This document shows, piece after piece, positions 5,694 through 9,996 of a DNA stretch of 9,996 nt. The first letter of the stretch is position 1. Each line of letters opens with the position of its first letter. Made by a program: the position numbers and the translations under genes. Source of the stretch: Candidatus Saccharibacteria bacterium UBA6575 (GTDB taxonomy: Bacteria; Patescibacteriota; Saccharimonadia; Saccharimonadales; Saccharimonadaceae); assembly GCA_002434005.1 (NCBI GenBank), contig DJJF01000031.1:1-9996 (forward strand). Reading direction: 5' to 3'. The notes beneath the pieces are model-generated. The model made no database searches. It was given only the letters and a program-made list of their open reading frames with translations, and was not told where the DNA came from.

Positions 5694-6053
5694 ATGCTTG
5701 CGAATAAATATCGGTTTCATGGTCACGGCAGCTTGCGGTATGTGTATGCCAAAGGTACGGTTACGCGTTCGAAGTATTTCCTATGTAAAACCACTTCGAA
5801 TCGTCGCCGAAATGAACCGCGTGTTGCTGTGGTCATTAGTAAGAAGATACTTAAATCTGCTGTGAAGCGAAACCGCGTGCGTCGACGAATGTACGAAGCA
5901 ATCCGTTTGGAGCTGCCTGTTATTAACCCATCGTGCGACATTGTATTTATTGTAATATCACCGGAACTTCTGACTGCCACACCAGAAAATCTCAAGGCGG
6001 CGCTTACGAGTTGTTTGGCGAGTGCTGACCTCTACAACCAGCCTGAAAGCTGA
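5694..6053 (+). CDS. rnpA: Ribonuclease P protein component
   Basis: RnpA is the protein cofactor of the RNase P ribozyme, which removes 5' leaders from pre-tRNAs. The 119-residue length fits the family (about 110-130). Visible features are the N-terminal KYRFHGHGSLRYVYAKG, the central strand RVAVVISKKI and the RNR signature KSAVKRNRVRRRMYE (residues 54-68, with R59-N60-R61), which contacts the catalytic RNA. The late strand CDIVFIV (81-87) completes the fold. It follows rpmH as usual but is separated from it by a terminator. No ribosome-binding site precedes the ATG, whereas a -10-like TATACT ends 8 nt upstream. The gene ends in TGA at 6051-6053, which is itself part of an extended -10-like sequence ahead of yidC. 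Confidence 0.95.
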   Translation: MLANKYRFHGHGSLRYVYAKGTVTRSKYFLCKTTSNRRRNEPRVAVVISKKILKSAVKRNRVRRRMYEAIRLELPVINPSCDIVFIVISPELLTATPENLKAALTSCLASADLYNQPES

Positions 6054-6059
6054 TATACT
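6051..6059 (+). promoter_or_regulatory. Candidate extended -10 promoter for yidC-jag
   Basis: TGATATACT has the extended -10 form TGnTATAnT with 5/6 in the hexamer. It begins at the rnpA stop codon and lies about 43 nt before the yidC GTG. No convincing -35 is present, which extended -10 promoters can tolerate. Read-through from rnpA is also possible, so its use is uncertain. Confidence 0.4.
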
Positions 6060-6102
6060 ACTACGTGATATCCACCTAACATAACTTTAGTAAAGGCACC
6101 GT

Positions 6103-7056
6103 GTGAACATTTTCGAGCTTGTCGTCGTTCAGCCTATATTCAACCTTTTAATGGGACTTTATGCGGTCGTACCAGGCCGTGATTTTGGCGTTGCGATCAT
6201 TATATTTACGGTGATCGTGCGATTTGCGCTGTATCCACTAACGCGGAGTATGCTTCACCAAACCAAGGCAATGCGGAAGCTTCAGCCGGAGTTAGCTCGA
6301 ATTAAGAAGCAATCAAAAGGTAACAAACAGGCTGAAACTATGGCCATGATGGAGCTTTATAAGAAGCACGGTGTTAGTCCGTTTCGTTCTATTGGTATTT
6401 TGCTTATCCAGCTCCCAATTTTCTTCGCACTTTTCCAGGTTATTCAGATATTTACAAACCACCGCGACCAGATTGCAAAGTTCACATACGACTTCCTTGA
6501 AGGTGTTACACCGATTCGTGACCTCATTACGAGCCCTGATGCGTTCAATGAAAAACTATTCGGTATTATCGATCTCACGAAGGCGGCTATAACAAACAAC
6601 GGCGTCGATGTGTTCCTGGTCGTTCTTGCGGTCGTAGCCGGTATTACGCAGTACGTCATGAGCAAGCAGACTATGCCAAAGAACCAAAGTAAGCGTCGAA
6701 TTCGCGACATTATGGCAGAGGCAGCCGAGGGCAAGCAAGCTGATCAGAGTGAAATGAATGCCATTGTCATGCAGCGTATGAGTAAATTACTCCCATTCTT
6801 CATGTTCTTCGTCATGATAAGCGTGCCTGGGGCGTTGGCACTCTACTATGCCGTTTCGAACATGGTTGCGGTTGGCCAGCAGGCATACCTTCTTCGTCAG
6901 GACGAAGAAGAGCTTGAAGAGGAAGCCGATAAGGGTATCGAAAAGCAGGAGAAGCAGGCTGCACGCGCAAAATCAAAATCATCCAAACCAGCTAATTCGA
7001 ACAAGAGCGGTGCTACCGTTACGCGAATTGTCGCCAAAGATACGGGGAGGAAATAG
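6103..7056 (+). CDS. yidC: YidC/Oxa1-family membrane protein insertase
   Basis: YidC inserts and folds membrane proteins, alone or with SecYEG. The 317-residue protein has hydrophobic segments near residues 5-24, 28-48, 95-117, 168-186 and 229-257, matching the five-helix core. The conserved arginine in the hydrophilic groove is probably R40 (FTVIVRFALYP). The cytoplasmic hairpin between the second and third segments (50-92) is charged, with KAMRKLQPELARIKKQ at 55-70. There is no lipobox cysteine and no large periplasmic domain, so it resembles the Gram-positive/Oxa1 type. The C-terminal tail (265-317) is highly charged, first acidic and then Lys-rich, as in YidC homologues that bind ribosomes. 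The GTG start has AAGG (6093-6096) 6 nt upstream. The jag gene follows after 2 nt. Confidence 0.95.
   Translation: MNIFELVVVQPIFNLLMGLYAVVPGRDFGVAIIIFTVIVRFALYPLTRSMLHQTKAMRKLQPELARIKKQSKGNKQAETMAMMELYKKHGVSPFRSIGILLIQLPIFFALFQVIQIFTNHRDQIAKFTYDFLEGVTPIRDLITSPDAFNEKLFGIIDLTKAAITNNGVDVFLVVLAVVAGITQYVMSKQTMPKNQSKRRIRDIMAEAAEGKQADQSEMNAIVMQRMSKLLPFFMFFVMISVPGALALYYAVSNMVAVGQQAYLLRQDEEELEEEADKGIEKQEKQAARAKSKSSKPANSNKSGATVTRIVAKDTGRK
7044..7050 (+). promoter_or_regulatory. Shine-Dalgarno site of jag inside the end of yidC
   Basis: GGGGAGG ends 8 nt before the jag ATG at 7059 and lies in the last codons of yidC. This strong site allows efficient translation of jag from the shared mRNA. Confidence 0.65.
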
Positions 7057-7058
7057 GT

Positions 7059-7520
7059 ATGGATCACGCAGCTAGTATCGAATACGCTAAGAAGTACCTC
7101 GAAGATCTCTTAAGCTTCTTCGGTGTCAACATAGAAGTCGAAGCAAGTGTTGAAGATGACGTAATCGAACTGAGCGTTCCGTCTACCGAAAGTAATAGTA
7201 TTCTCATCGGTCGTAACGCCGAAACACTTCGGAGTCTGCAATACACCGTTTCTACGACACTGCGGAATCAAGATGCAGCACTGGTACGTGTAAATATCGA
7301 CATCGCCGACTATAAGAAGCAACGCGCCGAAAAGGTCGCCGATAAGGCCCGCGGTTGGATCGAAGAAGTTCGTAAAAGCGGCGATAGTCATATCGCAAAC
7401 TTAAACGCCGCTGACCGCCGCGTTGTACACCAGGTTGCTAAGGAATATGAAGACATCGAAACCTTCTCGGAAGGGGAGGGGCGGGATCGCCGCATCATCA
7501 TCGCCCAAAAAAGTTCGTAA
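7059..7520 (+). CDS. jag: Jag/KhpB-like RNA-binding protein (KH + R3H domains)
   Basis: Jag (KhpB) is an RNA-binding protein encoded with yidC in many bacteria and linked to envelope and cell-division regulation. The 153-residue protein has an N-terminal KH-like region (about 1-85) with the nucleic-acid-binding loop LIGRNAETLRSLQY (49-62). The loop is GRNA, not the usual GxxG such as GKRG. An R3H domain follows (about 88-151), with the R-x3-H motif at R120-H124 (DRRVVH) and the later RDRRIII (142-148). It is shorter than typical Jag proteins (about 200 or more residues) because the N-terminal Jag_N domain is absent. It lies 2 nt after yidC and is preceded by a strong Shine-Dalgarno sequence. 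Its stop codon is inside the following terminator stem. Confidence 0.9.
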   Translation: MDHAASIEYAKKYLEDLLSFFGVNIEVEASVEDDVIELSVPSTESNSILIGRNAETLRSLQYTVSTTLRNQDAALVRVNIDIADYKKQRAEKVADKARGWIEEVRKSGDSHIANLNAADRRVVHQVAKEYEDIETFSEGEGRDRRIIIAQKSS

Positions 7521-7538
7521 ACTCCTACGAACTTTTTT
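7507..7538 (+). terminator. Bidirectional intrinsic terminator containing the jag stop codon
   Basis: AAAAAAGTTCGTA (7507-7519) pairs perfectly with TACGAACTTTTTT (7526-7538), giving a 13-bp stem with a 6-nt loop and a T run. The jag TAA (7518-7520) sits at the top of the left arm. The A run on the left makes the same structure usable for leftward transcripts arriving from the glycosyltransferase genes, so it insulates the two convergent units. Confidence 0.88.
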
Positions 7539-7583
7539 CATACTAAAAATACAAAAAAATCAAATACAGATTATGTCAAAACA

Positions 7584-7607
7584 ATATTTAACCAAAAAGT
7601 TAAATAT
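7584..7607. repeat. AT-rich inverted repeat in the convergent gap
   Basis: ATATTTAAC (7584-7592) and GTTAAATAT (7599-7607) are perfect 9-bp inverted arms around a 6-nt loop. They lie in the very AT-rich stretch between jag and the GT4 gene (7539-7621). The stem is weak, almost all A-T, and lacks a clear adjacent T run, so it could be an auxiliary terminator for leftward transcripts or chance. Confidence 0.35.
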
Positions 7608-7621
7608 ATAGTTCTAAACAA

Positions 7622-8710
7622 CTATTTCAATGCATCTAGGTATACGTTGTGGGTTTGTTCAGCCATGCGTCGCCATGAATACTTTTTGACTTGTTTGGAC
7701 CCAGCTTCAATTAATTTGTTTCGTAGATCTTTATCCGTAATTACCCGCTCGATTGTCGCCGCCATATCATCCACAATTAACGGATTAAAGTATTCAGCCG
7801 CATCACCATATACTTCAGGTAAGCAGGTTGTGTTACTGCTAATAACCGGAGCACCAGCAGCCATAGCCTCAAGCCCGGGTAGCCCAAAGCCCTCCATAAG
7901 CGACGGGAACACATAGGCTTCGCAGTGTTGCATGAGCCAGTCACGCTGCTCATTAGGAATAAAATCAGTGAAGTGAATATTCTTGTAGCCATGTTTTTCA
8001 AAGTAGACCTCGTTGGCTTCAGTATCCGCAGCCTTCTTCCCTACTAGTACCAAGCCTAAGTCCGGATGCTTATCAAGAAGTTTTTGATGCGCCTCGCCAA
8101 GTCTTCGAATATTCTTGTAGTCTGGCTGCTGGCCAACGTACAGAATGAATTTTTTAAACGGCATCTCATATTTTGTAGCTTGCTCAATTTTTGTCTCAGC
8201 GGCTTCATGGGTGACAATAATTTTTTCACCCGGAACCCCCGATAGTTCTAGGACTGCTTGTTTGGTAAACTCTGTTGGAGTAAGTATATATTCACTATTT
8301 CGCGCAACGTTTATATATACAAATCGCCCGATTAGCTGCTTAAATCTAAATTCAATCGGGTTAATATCAGAATTCACAGTATTGAGCAGCGTCAGATCAT
8401 GAAAGGTTGTTACTTTTTTACCTTTATACAGTACGGGTTGCTGCGGCATACAAAAGTGAACGAGATCTGGCACTAAGTCGTTTAATAATTTATTGAATCC
8501 AAGCTGTTCATCAAACGAGTAATTCGTAAAATCAGCGACGCGCACCGTAAAGTTGTCATTTGTTGGTGTCCAGTATGTCTCGTCTTTTTCGCGAACTAAG
8601 ACCGTGTAGTGATTTACGGTATCTATCTTCTCAAGGTAATGCAGGAGGCGCTCAATATACGTACCGGTAGATGAGTTGATGATTCGTGCATCGATCGCAA
8701 TATGAGCCAT
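7622..8710 (-). CDS. Glycosyltransferase, GT4 family (group 1, GT-B fold)
   Basis: The enzyme is predicted to transfer a sugar from a nucleotide donor to a growing surface glycan in the cytoplasm. The 362-residue protein starts HIAIDARIINSSTGTYIERL, typical of the N-terminal acceptor domain of this family. KFILYVGQQPDYKNIRRLGE (187-206) begins the donor domain. The E-x7-E donor-binding motif is E273-E281 in EGFGLPGLEAMAAGAPVISS, followed by LPEVYGDAAEYFNP (297-310), as in GT4 mannosyl- and rhamnosyltransferase-like enzymes. The sugar cannot be told from sequence. The start lies 5 nt after the GT2 stop, with only a poor GGTAAG-like ribosome site, so translation is probably coupled. A divergent polysaccharide exporter gene is nearby. 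Confidence 0.92.
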   Translation of the reverse strand: MAHIAIDARIINSSTGTYIERLLHYLEKIDTVNHYTVLVREKDETYWTPTNDNFTVRVADFTNYSFDEQLGFNKLLNDLVPDLVHFCMPQQPVLYKGKKVTTFHDLTLLNTVNSDINPIEFRFKQLIGRFVYINVARNSEYILTPTEFTKQAVLELSGVPGEKIIVTHEAAETKIEQATKYEMPFKKFILYVGQQPDYKNIRRLGEAHQKLLDKHPDLGLVLVGKKAADTEANEVYFEKHGYKNIHFTDFIPNEQRDWLMQHCEAYVFPSLMEGFGLPGLEAMAAGAPVISSNTTCLPEVYGDAAEYFNPLIVDDMAATIERVITDKDLRNKLIEAGSKQVKKYSWRRMAEQTHNVYLDALK

Positions 8711-8715
8711 TGTGC

Positions 8716-9717
8716 TTACCGGTGAAATATCCTTCGAGCAGTTCGTTGGTTATTTGGGGGGAGATCAGGGTATATAACAGTATTCAAATACTCATTGGTA
8801 ACGCGCTTATTTTTTTGAATACGCCTACGTTCTTTAAACGCATGTGGGAGTAACCCCACCCCTTTTAGGAGCCCAATGGTTGCTGGTTTGAATTGACCAC
8901 GCAGCAGAGCACGCACATACATTAATCCGAAACAAGCGAAAAATCGTATACCAGTTAGGGGTAGCATGGCCAGCGGCACATCTTTCCAGAAGAATAACGG
9001 CAAGTTTTTAAACGTCTGCTGAACGGTAAAGCCAGGCATCTTACTACTGGTTGTGCCGTGGTCGTGATACGCAATGGCAGATTTTTCATAGTAGGCTCTG
9101 TGTCCCGCTAACTGAGCCCGAAAGCTTATGTCGGTATCTTCAAAATAGGCAAAGAATGTTTCGTCGAACAAACCAATATCTTTGAATAATTCAGTCTTAT
9201 AAAGTGTTGCGCCCGCAGTACCACCAAACACAAACTCTGAGTCACGAGCTGCGTCGACTAGTTCGTCGCGTTGGCGTGGAAACGGTAGTCCCCACGCAGA
9301 GTACGAGTCACCGGTGCTTTCGATCTTCGAACCGTCGCCATTTAGCAGTAATCCTGTCGTAGCCGAGCTACCAACTTTTCTGCTCGCTTCGAGCAGCGTT
9401 TCGAGCCAGGTGTCGGTGATAATCGCATCATTATTCAAAAGCGCCACGTACTCATAGCCGCTTTCAATTGCATGGCGGATACCAATATTTACACCCCCGG
9501 AAAATCCGTCATTAACAGGGTTCTTAAAGAATGTAATTTTTTGGTGGTTATCATATACTTTCAGCTTCTCAAGAGAGTCGTCTTTCGAGCCGTTATCAAT
9601 GAGGTAAATATGAAAATTTGCATACGTTTGCTTTAAAACCGCATCAACACAGGTTAGTGTTTCCTGCCAGCCGTTAAAATTCAGAATAACAACTAAGATA
9701 TTAGATTCCGTAGACAT
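8716..9717 (-). CDS. Glycosyltransferase, GT2 family (GT-A fold, rhamnosyltransferase-like)
   Basis: This inverting-type glycosyltransferase is predicted to act at the inner face of the membrane on a surface polysaccharide or its lipid carrier. The protein starts MSTESNILVVILNFNGWQET. It has LIDNGSKDDS (donor site), NDGFSGGVNIGI, the DxD-equivalent LLNNDAII, FVFGGTAGATLYK, and FFAYFEDTDISFRAQLAG with the likely catalytic ED pair. This pattern is like WbbL-type rhamnosyltransferases. A hydrophobic stretch in the C-terminal third (LAMLPLTGIRFFACFGLMYV) may attach to the membrane. I chose the ATG at 9717 (333 residues). An upstream in-frame GTG at 9738 would add 7 residues, but it has no ribosome site, and a TATACT hexamer lies between the two starts. 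It is the first gene of a two-gene leftward unit with the GT4 gene. Confidence 0.9.
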   Translation of the reverse strand: MSTESNILVVILNFNGWQETLTCVDAVLKQTYANFHIYLIDNGSKDDSLEKLKVYDNHQKITFFKNPVNDGFSGGVNIGIRHAIESGYEYVALLNNDAIITDTWLETLLEASRKVGSSATTGLLLNGDGSKIESTGDSYSAWGLPFPRQRDELVDAARDSEFVFGGTAGATLYKTELFKDIGLFDETFFAYFEDTDISFRAQLAGHRAYYEKSAIAYHDHGTTSSKMPGFTVQQTFKNLPLFFWKDVPLAMLPLTGIRFFACFGLMYVRALLRGQFKPATIGLLKGVGLLPHAFKERRRIQKNKRVTNEYLNTVIYPDLPPNNQRTARRIFHR

Positions 9718-9726
9718 TACCCTACC

Positions 9727-9732
9727 AGTATA
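9727..9732 (-). promoter_or_regulatory. Candidate -10 element of the glycosyltransferase pair
   Basis: TATACT on the minus strand ends 9 nt before the ATG at 9717, the same geometry as at rnpA, and predicts an almost leaderless mRNA. No good -35 is seen at 16-18 nt. If it is real, the alternative GTG start at 9738 would not be in the transcript. Confidence 0.4.
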
Positions 9733-9764
9733 AGCCACCTTTTATGAATATCGGTTACGTAATA

Positions 9765-9794
9765 CTGTCACTCACCCTAGAAGTGTCTTATAAT
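9765..9794 (+). promoter_or_regulatory. Promoter of the polysaccharide-export permease gene
   Basis: CTGTCA (9765-9770, 4/6) and a perfect TATAAT (9789-9794) are separated by 18 nt. The predicted start point is near 9801, giving a leader of about 6 nt before the ATG at 9807. It is divergent from the glycosyltransferase promoter across about 90 bp, so the two units could share control. Confidence 0.6.
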
Positions 9795-9806
9795 GGTGGA
9801 AGATTT

Positions 9807-9996
9807 ATGAAACTATCGAACATCTTCAGTCGTCGTAACCGAATTCTTCTTCGTGAACTGGTGGTGACCGATTTCAAGTTGCGCTACCAGGGTTCTGTTT
9901 TAGGCTATTTGTGGTCGCTACTCAAGCCTTTATTCCTATTTGCCGTCCTCTATGTCGTATTTGTGCATTTCCTAAGATTTGGCTCCGATATTGAAC
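9807..9996 (+). CDS. ABC-2 type polysaccharide/polyol export permease, N-terminal part (runs off window)
   Basis: The visible 63 residues begin MKLSNIFSRRNRILLRELVV, followed by TDFKLRYQGSVLGYLWSLLK, then the first membrane helix (PLFLFAVLYVVFVHFLRFG). This is the characteristic N-terminus of Wzm/TagG/RfbA-type permeases, whose cytoplasmic amphipathic segment contains the LRYxxSxLGxLW motif. Such permeases work with an ATPase subunit to move lipid-linked O-antigen, teichoic acid or related glycans across the membrane. An ATPase gene would be expected just beyond the window. The permease is divergent from the two glycosyltransferases, which probably act in the same pathway. No in-frame start codon lies close upstream of the ATG. 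Confidence 0.88.
   Translation, partial: MKLSNIFSRRNRILLRELVVTDFKLRYQGSVLGYLWSLLKPLFLFAVLYVVFVHFLRFGSDIE

Noticed and set aside
5723..5995. 90-aa open frame antisense to rnpA
   Set aside because: It lies entirely opposite a confidently identified rnpA and looks like its shadow.
1..9996. Alternative genetic code with UGA read as an amino acid, as in some CPR lineages
   Set aside because: TGA ends the upstream partial gene and rnpA at natural positions, and no recognised gene needs an internal TGA to stay open.
1..9996. tRNA genes, CRISPR arrays or insertion sequences
   Set aside because: I saw no cloverleaf-like segment, no regularly spaced repeats and no transposase-like reading frame or terminal inverted repeats.

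Overview
The window is the replication-origin neighbourhood of a bacterial chromosome, with accessory envelope genes on both sides. The central gene order is dnaN and dnaA pointing left, an intergenic origin region, then rpmH, rnpA, yidC and jag pointing right. Small proteins, a short YidC without a lipobox or large periplasmic domain, a Jag without its N-terminal domain, and no recF after dnaN suggest a reduced Patescibacteria (CPR) genome, perhaps Saccharibacteria. That placement is inference from gene style and was not tested by a search. TGA acts as a normal stop (upstream partial gene, rnpA), so there is no sign of the recoding seen in some other CPR groups.

Left part (1-2491, rightward): the 3' end of an unknown gene, a secreted two-domain peptidoglycan hydrolase (phage-tail-lysozyme-like plus CHAP) and two small single-pass membrane proteins. 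The genes overlap by 4, 8 and 1 nt, so they form one tight translationally coupled operon. It runs head-on into dnaN, and the two stop codons overlap with no visible terminator.

Centre (2488-5490): dnaN, a 267-bp spacer, dnaA (TTG start) and a 276-bp spacer. DnaA-box-like sequences lie on both sides of dnaA, so the origin may be bipartite. Next to dnaN the spacer has the layout of a Bacillus-type unwinding element: two tandem DnaA boxes, a short GC-rich linker, four perfect DnaA-trio repeats and an AT-rich stretch. The dnaA-rpmH spacer holds four further good boxes (one perfect) and the rpmH promoter.

Right part (5491-7538): rpmH (45 aa) ends at an intrinsic terminator, then come rnpA, yidC and jag. 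This set makes ribosomal protein L34, the RNase P protein, the membrane insertase and an RNA-binding partner. A long terminator hairpin contains the jag stop codon.

Far right (7622-9996): two glycosyltransferases (GT4, GT2) point left, and a truncated ABC-2 polysaccharide-export permease is divergent from them. Together they look like the edge of a surface-polysaccharide synthesis and export locus.

A recurring theme is that several genes at the head of transcription units (rpmH, rnpA, the GT2 gene, the ABC permease) have a TATAAT/TATACT hexamer only 8-12 nt before the start codon. This implies leaderless or near-leaderless mRNAs, whereas several operon-internal genes carry Shine-Dalgarno sequences.
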